NCBI GenBank assembly: GCA_902581445.1
Contig: CACHOG010000006.1
Coordinates: forward strand, 1-64,000
Length of the DNA stretch: 64,000 nucleotides
Origin: an uncultured Pelagibacteraceae bacterium
Lineage (GTDB): Bacteria > Pseudomonadota > Alphaproteobacteria > Pelagibacterales > Pelagibacteraceae
Direction: 5' to 3'
In this document: positions 20,992-29,915 of the stretch, in pieces
Position numbering within the stretch: position 1 is the stretch's first letter
Layout of the letters: each line of letters starts with the position of its first letter
Notes under the pieces: model-generated
Seen by the model: only the letters and a program-made list of their open reading frames with translations
Told to the model about the DNA's origin: nothing
Database searches by the model: none
Translations under genes and position numbers: made by a program

Positions 20992-22533
20992 TTATATTTT
21001 CTCCCTATTTGTTTTTAAAAAAAAAATTAAGCTAATATAAATAGCGACAAAATAAAAGAATATATTATTACCATATATAGAAAAAAAAGTTTTTTTTGGG
21101 TTTTTTATTTGTTTAATTTCAATTACTCCCTCATAAGTTGACTCTGATATTTTTGAAATTTGTCCATAAGGATCAATTAAAGCAGATGTTCCATTATTGG
21201 TTGATCTAATGATACTTTTACCTTCTTCAATAGATCGAAAAATTGAGTGAGAAAAATGTTGATTAGGTCCTATTGATTTACCAAACCAGCCATCTTCTGA
21301 AATATTCACAATCATATCAAAATTATTTCTATTTGAAAGTTTGCCAGAATATATAATTTCATAACAAATCAACGGAAGAAAGCTTATGTCAAATTTGTGT
21401 TTTTCTAAATTTATTATTTCTCTTTTTTCTCCTGATGAGTATGAATTGTAAAAATTTGTAATTGTTTTTATTCCTAAATTATTTAAAAATTTTTCTAAAG
21501 GTAGAAATTCACCAAAAGGAACTAAATTGTTTTTGTTATAAAATTCTATTATTTCTAAATTGTTATTTACAACAGCCAATGAATTAAAAGTTTTTTCCTT
21601 AACGGTATTGTTTATGCCAAATATTATTAAATGCTTGTCACTAAATTTTTCGGCAAAGATATTTTTATATTTTTTTAAATTTTTCAATTCTGTATTATTA
21701 AACATACCCTCTGGCCAGACATATATAGTTCGAACCTCTTTATTTGGCTTGCTTAATTTAATAAGACTCTGAAGAATTTCTTCCTCATTTTCTGTAAAAT
21801 AAAATCTTTCGATTCCAATTTTTGGAGAAATAATCTTTATTATAAAGTTATTATTTTTAGGAGGAATATCTTTTGATTGTTCAAGCTTTATTTGACCAAA
21901 AATAAATATAAAAATTAATAATAGTAAGAATGAAACTATAAAATACTTATTATATTTACTTTTTTTTAAAAAAAGAAGTGAAGGTAAGACAAATAATGTG
22001 AGACAAAATAAATTAAAACTATAAGTGCCAATTAAAGAGAGTATTTGTAGCATTGGCAAAAACTCTGAAAATGAAAATGATATAAGATTCCACGGAAAAC
22101 CCGACAAAATATTTCCTCTTAAAAATTCTGAAATTGAAAATGTCACAGAAAAGATAAGGATTAGAGAAATGTTACTAAATTTTTTAAAAAAATATAAAAT
22201 AAATGTGGCTAATCCATAAAATAATGCAAGAAATAGAGGTATCATTAGAAAAGCAATTGGTATTAATATTTTAAAAGTTTGATCAAATGTGAGGGATATT
22301 GTTATCCAATATAAACTAGATGTAAAATAACCAAAACCAAACATCCAACCATTTAAAAAAAAATCTAATTTGGTTAGATTAAGCTTTTGTTTTACAAAAA
22401 AAATAAATAAAGCGGTAAACGTGAAAAAATTAATTAAAAATATGTTATATGGTGGAAGACTAAAAGAACTTACTACACCAAGACAAAATATATAAAAATA
22501 ATTTAATGGTTTTTTTTTTAAAATGGTTTTCAA
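20992..22533 (-). CDS. lnt: Apolipoprotein N-acyltransferase
   Basis: Inner-membrane enzyme that adds the third acyl chain to lipoproteins. The 513-residue protein has about six N-terminal membrane helices, a periplasmic nitrilase-type domain with the Glu in [10 protein letters not shown], a Lys in [11 protein letters not shown] and the catalytic Cys in LPLICYEI, and a final C-terminal helix. It overlaps ybeY by 4 bp. Several lipoproteins in this window (GDSL, BON, DUF3576, LptE) would be its substrates. Confidence 0.93.
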   Translation of the reverse strand: MKTILKKKPLNYFYIFCLGVVSSFSLPPYNIFLINFFTFTALFIFFVKQKLNLTKLDFFLNGWMFGFGYFTSSLYWITISLTFDQTFKILIPIAFLMIPLFLALFYGLATFILYFFKKFSNISLILIFSVTFSISEFLRGNILSGFPWNLISFSFSEFLPMLQILSLIGTYSFNLFCLTLFVLPSLLFLKKSKYNKYFIVSFLLLLIFIFIFGQIKLEQSKDIPPKNNNFIIKIISPKIGIERFYFTENEEEILQSLIKLSKPNKEVRTIYVWPEGMFNNTELKNLKKYKNIFAEKFSDKHLIIFGINNTVKEKTFNSLAVVNNNLEIIEFYNKNNLVPFGEFLPLEKFLNNLGIKTITNFYNSYSSGEKREIINLEKHKFDISFLPLICYEIIYSGKLSNRNNFDMIVNISEDGWFGKSIGPNQHFSHSIFRSIEEGKSIIRSTNNGTSALIDPYGQISKISESTYEGVIEIKQIKNPKKTFFSIYGNNIFFYFVAIYISLIFFLKTNREKI

Positions 22534-22985
22534 ATCTTATTTTTTAATAAATTATAAAGTTTAAGTTCTTCTTTTTCCATTGCATAGAAATCTCTATTTT
22601 TCTTATGGTCAAATCCCTTTAAATGCAAAAACCCATGTATGAAAATTTTTACAAGTTTTTTTTTAAATTCAAACAAATTTATTTTTTTAGGCCTATTTAT
22701 GAATTCATAACTTATAATAATATCTCCCAAATAAAAAAAATTGTTATCAATTCTTTTTTTAATTGGAAAAGATAAAATATCCGTAGATTTATTTTTTTTT
22801 CTGAAAATTTTATTTAATTTTTTTATTTTCGAGTTATTTGATAATAATATTGTTACCATTGTTTTTTTATTTTTTAAAATATATTTTTTTGGTAAATTCT
22901 TTAATATTCTATTAAATAATTGTGGTATATTTTTTAATTTTTTTTTCCATGCTGTGTTATCAACGATAACCTCAGCTATTATCAT
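22530..22985 (-). CDS. ybeY: Endoribonuclease YbeY
   Basis: Metal-dependent RNase involved in 16S rRNA 3'-end processing and ribosome quality control. The 151-residue protein contains the metal-binding motif HGFLHLKGFDHKK (H-x3-H-x5-H) near residue 115 and KSTDILSFPI, both typical of UPF0054. It overlaps phoH by 14 bp at its start and lnt by 4 bp at its end, the classical phoH-ybeY pairing. Confidence 0.93.
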   Translation of the reverse strand: MIIAEVIVDNTAWKKKLKNIPQLFNRILKNLPKKYILKNKKTMVTILLSNNSKIKKLNKIFRKKNKSTDILSFPIKKRIDNNFFYLGDIIISYEFINRPKKINLFEFKKKLVKIFIHGFLHLKGFDHKKNRDFYAMEKEELKLYNLLKNKI

Positions 22986-23979
22986 CTTTTTGATCTGAAT
23001 AGGCTTTTACAATTTTAGAAACTAGTGGGTGCCTTACGACGTCTGAATGATCAAAATCAACTACTGAGATTTCATCTAAGTGTCCTATGAGCTTTTTAGA
23101 TCTATTTAAACCTGATAGCGATTTATTTGGTAAATCTATTTGTGAAGGATCACCGTTAACAACTATTTTTGAATTTTCACCAATCCTAGTTAAAAACATT
23201 TTTATCTGCGTATCGGTTGCATTTTGTGCCTCATCTAAAATTGCAAAAGAGTTTTTTAACGTTCTACCTCGCATAAATGCAAGTGGTGCAATTTCAATAT
23301 CTCCAATTTCTATTTTTTTTTGTATTTTTTCGAAGTCCAGCAAGTCGTATAAAGAGTCGTAAAGTGGTCTTAAATAGGGGTCAACTTTTTCTCTCATGTC
23401 TCCAGGTAAAAAACCAAGTCTTTCTCCAGCCTCAACAGCTGGCCTAGATAAAATTATTTTATCAATCTTTTTTTCTAAAAGCATCGTCAATCCTATAGCA
23501 ACAGCTAAAAAAGTTTTTCCAGTTCCTGCAGGTCCTGTGGAAATTATTATTTCACTTTCTTTTAAGGCTCTAACGTATTTTTTTTGTTTTTCGGATCTTG
23601 GAATAACTGATTTTTTTGGTGTCTTTATTATATATTCAATTTTTTTACCAGTATTACTATTTTCACTTATCATAAACTTATTTATTGAAGATAATATATC
23701 TTTTTTTTCTATCGTTCCATTATTTATAAATTGATCAGAAAGAAACATAATTGCATTTTTAACAATTTCATTATTTTTTGGATTGCTTTTAATAATTATA
23801 GAGTTACCTCTAAAATATAAACTTGTTTCAGTTAATTTTTCAAGTTCTTTTAAATTTTCATTAAATTCACCAACTACGCCCATCAATAAGTCATTGTCTT
23901 GAAATATTACGCTCAAACTATCATTATCAGAGTATACGAATTTTATTTTGCTCTTTGAATTTGGTTTAACTCTATTCAA
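22972..23979 (-). CDS. PhoH-family ATPase (YbeZ-like)
   Basis: P-loop ATPase of the PhoH/YbeZ type, thought to work with YbeY in RNA metabolism. The 335-residue protein has an N-terminal region with a KH-like character (residues about 10-90), Walker A GPAGTGKTFLAVAIG near residue 155, Walker B SFAILDEAQNA and the sensor-like VVNGDPSQIDLP. It lies 2 bp after miaB, in the usual miaB-phoH-ybeY-lnt order. Confidence 0.94.
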   Translation of the reverse strand: MNRVKPNSKSKIKFVYSDNDSLSVIFQDNDLLMGVVGEFNENLKELEKLTETSLYFRGNSIIIKSNPKNNEIVKNAIMFLSDQFINNGTIEKKDILSSINKFMISENSNTGKKIEYIIKTPKKSVIPRSEKQKKYVRALKESEIIISTGPAGTGKTFLAVAIGLTMLLEKKIDKIILSRPAVEAGERLGFLPGDMREKVDPYLRPLYDSLYDLLDFEKIQKKIEIGDIEIAPLAFMRGRTLKNSFAILDEAQNATDTQIKMFLTRIGENSKIVVNGDPSQIDLPNKSLSGLNRSKKLIGHLDEISVVDFDHSDVVRHPLVSKIVKAYSDQKDDNS

Positions 23980-23981
23980 TT

Positions 23982-25322
23982 TTATGCAGCCTTAAATTTA
24001 TTTTTATTACTTAATTCACCAATCAAGGTATTTTGATTTGATTTTGTCACTCTAACTTGCACAATTTTTCCTATTAAATTCTTACTACCCTCTAAAATAA
24101 CTGAATTCATATACACATTTCTTCCAAATAATTTATTTTGGGTTTTAATTTCGTTTTCTACTAAAACATCTATACAATTATTTTCAAAAGATTTATTTTT
24201 TAATCTTTGATATTCAAATAATTTATCCTGCACAATCTTCAACCTCATCTTGGAGATTTTCTCATCAATTGGTTTTAGTTTTGATGCTGTTGTACCTGGT
24301 CTTGCACTAAAAATAAAAGAAAATGAATTTATAAATTTTATCTTATCAATTAATTTTATCGTATTTTCAAAATCTTCGATCTCTTCTCCAGGATATCCAA
24401 TAATAAAATCGCTTGAAAATTCTATTTTATGATTAATTTCTTTTAAATAATTAAATGTAGAAATATATTCCTCAACTTTATGTTTTCTGTTCATTAATTT
24501 TAAAATTTTATTGGATCCAGATTGTATTGGTAAATGCACAAATGGCATCAATTTTTTAGAATCCTTATAACAGTCTAATAAATCCTTGGTCATATCTCTC
24601 GGATGAGAGGTTGTATAACGTATTCTCTCAAGACCATTAATTGCTTCAAGGGACACGATTAAATCTGAAAGTCTAAGTTGTTTGTTTGCAACATTATAAT
24701 TATATGCATTCACGTTTTGTCCTAACAAAATTATTTCCTTAGAACCATTTTGAACTAATATTTTTGCTTCATCTATTATTTGTTTGAAGGGTCTCGAGTA
24801 TTCTGGTCCTCTTGTGTATGGCACAACACAAAAGTGACAAAATTTATCACATCCCTCTTGTATAGTTAAAAACGAGGAAACTTTACTCCTCTTATTTTGT
24901 ATTTTGCTTAAATAGTTAAATTTTTCAATAGTATCAAAATCTGTAATTTCACTTTTCAATCTATTTTTTTGAAATTGTAAAACAGTTTTGTTAAGTTTAT
25001 GATAAGATTGTGGTCCAATAACCAAATCTATATATGGCTCTCTCTTTAACATCTCAGTATTTTCAGCTTGTGCTACACATCCAGCAATTATAACTAATGG
25101 TTTTTTTTTATTTAAAAATGCCTCTCTGACTCTTCCAATTTCGTGATAAACTTTTTCTTTAGCTTTATCCCTTATGTGACAAGTGTTTAAAACAAAACAA
25201 TCTGCTGAACTCAAATCTTCAGATTTTTCATACCCAATAATTTTTAGAGCATCGGTTATTTTATCAGAGTCATAAACATTCATCTGACAACCAAATGTTT
25301 TAACAAATACTTTTTTTGACAT
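23982..25322 (-). CDS. miaB: tRNA-2-methylthio-N6-dimethylallyladenosine synthase
   Basis: Radical-SAM methylthiotransferase that modifies A37 of tRNAs reading UNN codons. The 446-residue protein has the UPF0004 domain (TFGCQMNVYDSD, LNTCHIRDKA, IAGCVAQAE: three cluster cysteines), the radical-SAM CxxxCxxC in EGCDKFCHFCVVPYTRG, and a C-terminal TRAM domain. It shares one base with the fur stop (25322). Confidence 0.96.
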   Translation of the reverse strand: MSKKVFVKTFGCQMNVYDSDKITDALKIIGYEKSEDLSSADCFVLNTCHIRDKAKEKVYHEIGRVREAFLNKKKPLVIIAGCVAQAENTEMLKREPYIDLVIGPQSYHKLNKTVLQFQKNRLKSEITDFDTIEKFNYLSKIQNKRSKVSSFLTIQEGCDKFCHFCVVPYTRGPEYSRPFKQIIDEAKILVQNGSKEIILLGQNVNAYNYNVANKQLRLSDLIVSLEAINGLERIRYTTSHPRDMTKDLLDCYKDSKKLMPFVHLPIQSGSNKILKLMNRKHKVEEYISTFNYLKEINHKIEFSSDFIIGYPGEEIEDFENTIKLIDKIKFINSFSFIFSARPGTTASKLKPIDEKISKMRLKIVQDKLFEYQRLKNKSFENNCIDVLVENEIKTQNKLFGRNVYMNSVILEGSKNLIGKIVQVRVTKSNQNTLIGELSNKNKFKAA

Positions 25323-25753
25323 TAATTATTTTTTTTTTTGATACCGTATAATTCAAGCTTGTGATCAACTAGCTCGTATCCATATTTTTCTGCTACTTTT
25401 TTTTGCAAATTTTCAATTTCATTGTCAACAAATTCTATAATTTCTCCTGTTTTCACATCTATTAAGTGATCATGATGACTTTCTCTTAATTCTTCATACC
25501 TTGCTTTACCACCCTTGAAATCATGTTTAGTTAAAATACCAGCCTCTTCAAAAAGTTTTACAGTTCTATAAACTGTAGCAATACTAATTTTTGGATCAAT
25601 TTTAAGTACTCTTTTATAAAGTTCATCGACGTCTGGATGATCAGACTCTCCGTAATTTTTTTTTGACTCCGAAACGACTCTTGCAATTGTTTTTCGCTGA
25701 TCAGTAAGTTTAACACCTCTTGCTAGACATTTTTGCTCAATAGTATCTGACAT
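25322..25753 (-). CDS. fur: Fur-family metalloregulator (Fur/Mur type)
   Basis: 143-residue Fur-superfamily repressor distinct from the Irr-like protein at 8903-9316. The winged helix includes KLTDQRKTIARVV and SIATVYRTVKLFEEAG. The regulatory metal site has HHDH at residues 93-96 followed by VKTGEIIEF. The Cys-x2-Cys structural zinc sites of many Fur proteins are absent, as is common in alphaproteobacterial Fur/Mur. It could sense iron or manganese and the sequence does not decide. It sits between tsaB and miaB, its usual place in this class. Confidence 0.9.
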   Translation of the reverse strand: MSDTIEQKCLARGVKLTDQRKTIARVVSESKKNYGESDHPDVDELYKRVLKIDPKISIATVYRTVKLFEEAGILTKHDFKGGKARYEELRESHHDHLIDVKTGEIIEFVDNEIENLQKKVAEKYGYELVDHKLELYGIKKKNN

Positions 25754-25762
25754 AGAGTTATT

Positions 25763-26173
25763 TTAACTCAAATAAATGGGTTTTATCAAATTTTTTTTAA
25801 TATTAAATTTACTGCATAAATTGGGCAATTCTCTGATATTTTTTAAATTTATTGGTTCATTACCTATTTTTTTTTTATTTTTAAAATCAAGATAACTATA
25901 AGAATAAAAATCAATCTTTTTTGACAGGTGTATAGCTTTAACGATCGATATAGAATTTCTTATGCCAGCATAACTACCGGGGCCCCTATTTATATAAATT
26001 CTTTTAATTTTATCTAAATTAGTTTTATATTTTAATAAGAATTTATTAACTAAAATTGTCAATTTATCATAATTCTTTTTACTATTAATATAAGTGCCTG
26101 TATAAACATTTTTATTTAAAATGAGGCCTAAAAAAATTTTTTCTGCTGCTGCATCTATTATTAATATTTTCAT
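25763..26173 (-). CDS. tsaB: TsaB-like tRNA t6A protein, strongly shortened
   Basis: TsaB is the scaffold partner of TsaD in the t6A37 modification of ANN-decoding tRNAs. The N-terminal ASKHA part is recognisable (MKILIIDAAAEKIFLGLI, INRGPGSYAGIRNSISIVKA), but the protein has only about 136 residues instead of about 220-230. The last residues (LIKPIYLS) match the usual C-terminal PVYLR motif, so most of the second lobe has been lost internally rather than cut off. The ATG at 26173 is preferred over one at 26185. The 5' end overlaps the divergent deacetylase gene by 53 bp. rimI, usually next, is absent. Confidence 0.8.
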   Translation of the reverse strand: MKILIIDAAAEKIFLGLILNKNVYTGTYINSKKNYDKLTILVNKFLLKYKTNLDKIKRIYINRGPGSYAGIRNSISIVKAIHLSKKIDFYSYSYLDFKNKKKIGNEPINLKNIRELPNLCSKFNIKKNLIKPIYLS

Positions 26174-27179
26174 AATATTTATCATACTAACTATTAATGC
26201 AAAAACTGAAGAAAATAAAATTAAATCTTTTGCAAATGATAAAGGTGTTCTCTCAATTATGTATCATAGATTCAATGAAAATAAATATCCATCAACCAAT
26301 ATACAGATGGAAATTTTTAAAAAGCACATGGAAATTATTAAAGAAAAAAATCTTAATTTTTTAAATCCAAAAGATTTTGATATAAATTTTCACAAAGTTA
26401 AAACTGCAAAAAAAATTCTTGTTACTATAGACGATGGGTTTTCATCTTTTTATGAACATGCTTGGCCATATTTAAAAAAGAATAAAATTCCGTTTATTTT
26501 GTTTATTTCAACTGAGGCAGTTGGGAAAAATGGTTATATGAATTGGGAACAAATAAAAGAAATAGATAAAGAAAAATTTGCATTTATAGGAAATCATTCG
26601 CATTCGCATGAATACTTATTGGAGTTCAGCTTTGATAATTTTAAAAAAGATATATTAAAATCCATAGAGATTTTTGAAAATAATTTAGGATATAATCCAA
26701 TTTTTTTTTCATATCCCTTTGGCGAATTTAGTCTTGAACAAACTTCTTTAATAAAAAAATATTTTAAATATAGTTTTGGTCAGCATTCAGGCGTAATAGA
26801 TGTAAATAAAAATCCATATGAGCTTCCTAGATTTCCATTAAATGAAAAATATGGACAGTTAGAAAGATTTATATTTAATATAGATCTATTACCTTTGGAG
26901 TATAAAAAGATAATACCTGAAGATAAGTATATAACAAATAATAATCCTCCTAAACTGGAAATTGAGTTTTTCGAAAATCAAAAAAATTTAAATAAAATAA
27001 ATTGCTTTTCAGATGAGGGTGCAGGATGGAAAAAAACAAATATTAAGTATAATAATAGTAAAATAATTGTTAAATTTTCTGATAAATTTAATTTTAGAAG
27101 AGGGAGAATAAATTGTTCTTTAAACGATACAGAAGGTTGGAGATGGTTTGGTTTACAATTTTCTGTAAAATTAAATTAA
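26121..27179 (+). CDS. Polysaccharide deacetylase (NodB-domain) protein
   Basis: Predicted secreted carbohydrate esterase (CE4). The 352-residue protein has an N-terminal hydrophobic signal/anchor (IINIFIIFIILTINA), then the NodB domain with TIDDGFSSFY (metal-binding Asp), GNHSHSHEYL (the His pair) and YPFGEFSLEQ, and a C-terminal beta-rich region of about 80 residues. The only plausible start is the ATG at 26121, which lies inside the 5' end of tsaB on the opposite strand. The substrate is unknown. Confidence 0.85.
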   Translation: MRPKKIFSAAASIINIFIIFIILTINAKTEENKIKSFANDKGVLSIMYHRFNENKYPSTNIQMEIFKKHMEIIKEKNLNFLNPKDFDINFHKVKTAKKILVTIDDGFSSFYEHAWPYLKKNKIPFILFISTEAVGKNGYMNWEQIKEIDKEKFAFIGNHSHSHEYLLEFSFDNFKKDILKSIEIFENNLGYNPIFFSYPFGEFSLEQTSLIKKYFKYSFGQHSGVIDVNKNPYELPRFPLNEKYGQLERFIFNIDLLPLEYKKIIPEDKYITNNNPPKLEIEFFENQKNLNKINCFSDEGAGWKKTNIKYNNSKIIVKFSDKFNFRRGRINCSLNDTEGWRWFGLQFSVKLN

Positions 27180-28327
27180 ATTATATTTTTTAATTGAATA
27201 CTTGATGGCAATAGTCTTACTTTATCAAAATCCTGTAAATTATTTTGTTTTATAATCTGTTTGATTATTTTTGTATACTCTTTGCCCGTGGCTGCATATT
27301 TATCTAAAAAATCAGCTAATATTAAACTATCTAATTCTTCATCGTTGTCTCTCATTTTTGCTCTTTCAGATCTAAAGTTTTTATAACTTCCATGGGTATT
27401 TAGATTTCTTTGATAAGCTCTAACAGATGCTTTTAAAACTTTAAATTTCATAACCTTATGTTTTTCCTCTGAGTCTACTCCTGCAGGCTTTATACCTTCA
27501 CCTGACCATGTCCACTGTCCAAAGAGCGCGTTACCTTCTATTGCAAACCTAGAGGTTCCCCAACCACTCTCTTTGGCTGCTTGGGCAATGGCAAGCGAAA
27601 CCGGCACTATGTCCATTCGCACCTTTAAAGTAGATAAATCTTTATTTAAAACACCATATTGTTTAAATTTTGAATTTAACCATTTTTTTTCTGCATCTGA
27701 ATTCATATTTTTATTAAGTATTTTAAAGAGTTTTTTTCTATCAACTTTTATTCTATTATTTTCCTCTAAAATTAAAGGCAAGACAATTTTTATAAACAAA
27801 TTCTTCTTTTTTTTTGTACTTTCAATATTCCTAATTTCGGAAGGTAGCAATGAAAGGTTAATGGGTTTTACAATTTTACTCTTTCTAACACTTTCAAGAT
27901 TATATTTAGTATCCTTAAATAGTTGATTTATAGTTTTAGCACTTAGTCTTACTGTATCAGTTGGGACCTCTTCTATTGAGAAAATATCCTCAAATAAATT
28001 TTCAAGATCCAAACCTTCATCAACATTTTTTTGGTCTATTGATTTACCATCTAAAACTTTCTGGAAATTTACATTAGAGTTGTTATCTATTGTAGATTTA
28101 CTTGCTTGAATATCTTCCTTTATGTTGACAGATAAAGGTATTAAAGAAAAAATAAGAATTAATCCTAGACTTGATATTGCTGTTAAATAAAAACTTTTTA
28201 AATCCTTAAAAAAAAAACTAGATTTTTTTTTTTTAATTGTAAAACCTTTTTCTATTAAAATTTTTTTAATTACGTTTAAATTTATTCTCTTTTTTTTAAA
28301 TACAATTAAATTTTTCATTCTCCTCAA
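27176..28327 (-). CDS. Bax/FlgJ-type glucosaminidase-domain membrane protein
   Basis: 383-residue protein with a basic cytosolic N-terminus, one membrane helix (about residues 48-68: FYLTAISSLGLILIFSLIPL), a low-complexity linker and a C-terminal glucosaminidase domain with VSLAIAQAAKESGWGTSRF (catalytic Glu) and GNALFGQWTWSGEGI, as in E. coli Bax. Probably cleaves peptidoglycan glycan strands in the periplasm. It overlaps the nfuA stop at its start by 4 bp and converges on the deacetylase with a 4-bp overlap. Confidence 0.87.
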   Translation of the reverse strand: MRRMKNLIVFKKKRINLNVIKKILIEKGFTIKKKKSSFFFKDLKSFYLTAISSLGLILIFSLIPLSVNIKEDIQASKSTIDNNSNVNFQKVLDGKSIDQKNVDEGLDLENLFEDIFSIEEVPTDTVRLSAKTINQLFKDTKYNLESVRKSKIVKPINLSLLPSEIRNIESTKKKKNLFIKIVLPLILEENNRIKVDRKKLFKILNKNMNSDAEKKWLNSKFKQYGVLNKDLSTLKVRMDIVPVSLAIAQAAKESGWGTSRFAIEGNALFGQWTWSGEGIKPAGVDSEEKHKVMKFKVLKASVRAYQRNLNTHGSYKNFRSERAKMRDNDEELDSLILADFLDKYAATGKEYTKIIKQIIKQNNLQDFDKVRLLPSSIQLKNII

Positions 28328-28866
28328 TCTGCCTCTACTTGTTTGATCTCAGGTATATAGTGTTGAAGTAGATTTTGAACTCCTCTCTTTAAAGTTATCG
28401 TTGAACTTGGACAACCAGAGCAGCTTCCTTGAAGTTTTACTTTAACTACACCATCTTTATAATTCAAAAATTTTATATCACCTCCATCATTAGCTACAGC
28501 TGGTTTTACTTTTGACTCTAAAATATGAATAATTTTTTTTTCTATATCTTTATAATTTTTAATAATTTCATTACTTAAATTTTTATCTACTATTAGTTCA
28601 TTACCCTCTTCAAAGAATTCATTCATTAAAGAAATTACTATATGTTTAATATCTTCCCAATTTGTATTTTGATCTTTATTTACTGATAAAAAGTCTGAGC
28701 CAAGAAACAAACTTTCAACACCATTAATTTCTAATATGCTCTTTATCAAAATATTATTTAAATCGTCTTTTTTAGAAAATTCTACGGAGTCAATATTTGA
28801 AATTTTTCTTCCCGGTAAAAATTTTAATGAATTTGGATTTGGAGTCTTTTGTGTTTGAATGAACAT
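28324..28866 (-). CDS. nfuA: NifU-like Fe-S carrier protein
   Basis: Carrier that receives and delivers Fe-S clusters. The 180-residue protein has the Nfu N-terminal domain (MFIQTQKTPNPNSLKFLPG) and the C-terminal NifU domain with the cluster-binding GSCSGCPSSTITLKRG (C-x2-C). This two-domain form is typical of alphaproteobacteria and mitochondria (NFU1). Candidate clients in this window include MiaB and Nth. Confidence 0.95.
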   Translation of the reverse strand: MFIQTQKTPNPNSLKFLPGRKISNIDSVEFSKKDDLNNILIKSILEINGVESLFLGSDFLSVNKDQNTNWEDIKHIVISLMNEFFEEGNELIVDKNLSNEIIKNYKDIEKKIIHILESKVKPAVANDGGDIKFLNYKDGVVKVKLQGSCSGCPSSTITLKRGVQNLLQHYIPEIKQVEAD

Positions 28867-28908
28867 ATAATATATATAGTAGTTAATACTAAAATTTGAA
28901 GTTTTTTT

Positions 28909-29910
28909 TTAAAAACCTATTTTTTGTTTGATATCATTAACCTTTTTTTTAGCGATTTTCTCTGCCTTTACTGACCCCGAAGCTAAGACTTGATCAATAT
29001 ATTTTTCATCTTTTAATAATTTATTAATTTCACTAGAAATAGGACAAATTTTTTCAACTAATAATTCAGCTAATTTATTTTTAAAGTCAGAAAAATTTTT
29101 TCCTTTAAAATCATTTATAGTTAATTTTAAACTTTGATTTTGTAGACTTGAGAATATGCCATATAGATTTATTAACTCCGGTCTTTTACTAATATCTCTA
29201 TCATTTTCAGGAAGTCGAGCACTATCAGTTTTTGCTTTTTTAATTTTATTAATAATTTGATCCTTTTCATCTGTCATATTGATTCTACTTTGATCCGAGG
29301 GATCAGATTTGCTCATTTTTTTTGTGCCATCTTTTAAACTCATTATTCTAGAAAAATTTTCTTGTATCAACGGTTCTGGTGGAATTAAAAAATCAGGACA
29401 ATCGAAATCTGAGTTAAATTTTTGAGCTATATCTCTAGTAAGTTCCAAGTGTTGTTTTTGATCTTCTCCAACTGGAACATGTGTTGCATCGTACATTAGT
29501 ATATCTGATGCCATTAGTATTGGGTAAATATAAAGACCAACACTTACTTTTTCTTTGTCCTTTCCAGCCTTTTCCTTAAATTGTGTCATTCTGTTTAACC
29601 AACCCATTCTTGCTGTGCATCCAAGTAACCAAGCACCTTCCGCATGTGAGGGAACCATTGATTGATTAAATATAATACTTTTTTTTGGATCTAGTCCAGT
29701 GGCTAAAAATGCTGCAGTAGTTTCTCTAATATTCTTTTTTAAAACTTTTGGATCTTGCTTAACGGTTATTGCATGTAGATCTACAACACAGTAAATGCAA
29801 TTATTTTTATCTTCTTTTTGTAAATTAACAAAATTTTTGATTGCTCCCAAGTAATTCCCTAGATGCAAATTTCCAGTTGGTTGAACGCCAGAGAATATTT
29901 TTTTTGACAT
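28909..29910 (-). CDS. trpS: Tryptophanyl-tRNA synthetase
   Basis: Class I aminoacyl-tRNA synthetase charging tRNA-Trp. The 333-residue protein shows the HIGH-type motif [17 protein letters not shown], the [15 protein letters not shown] motif and KMSKSDPSD. It lies 5 bp after murJ, the usual murJ-trpS pairing in alphaproteobacteria. The Met at 29910 gives SGVQPTG at the normal distance. Confidence 0.97.
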   Translation of the reverse strand: MSKKIFSGVQPTGNLHLGNYLGAIKNFVNLQKEDKNNCIYCVVDLHAITVKQDPKVLKKNIRETTAAFLATGLDPKKSIIFNQSMVPSHAEGAWLLGCTARMGWLNRMTQFKEKAGKDKEKVSVGLYIYPILMASDILMYDATHVPVGEDQKQHLELTRDIAQKFNSDFDCPDFLIPPEPLIQENFSRIMSLKDGTKKMSKSDPSDQSRINMTDEKDQIINKIKKAKTDSARLPENDRDISKRPELINLYGIFSSLQNQSLKLTINDFKGKNFSDFKNKLAELLVEKICPISSEINKLLKDEKYIDQVLASGSVKAEKIAKKKVNDIKQKIGF

Positions 29911-29915
29911 AGAAC

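Noticed and set aside
20991-21000. SAM-sensing riboswitch upstream of metK
   Set aside because: metK starts 1 bp after lnt, leaving no room for an untranslated aptamer, and nothing similar is seen in the lnt end.
25943-26015. Truncation of TsaB by a frameshift
   Set aside because: The frame is open from start to stop and ends with the proper C-terminal KPIYL motif, so internal deletion explains it better than a frameshift.
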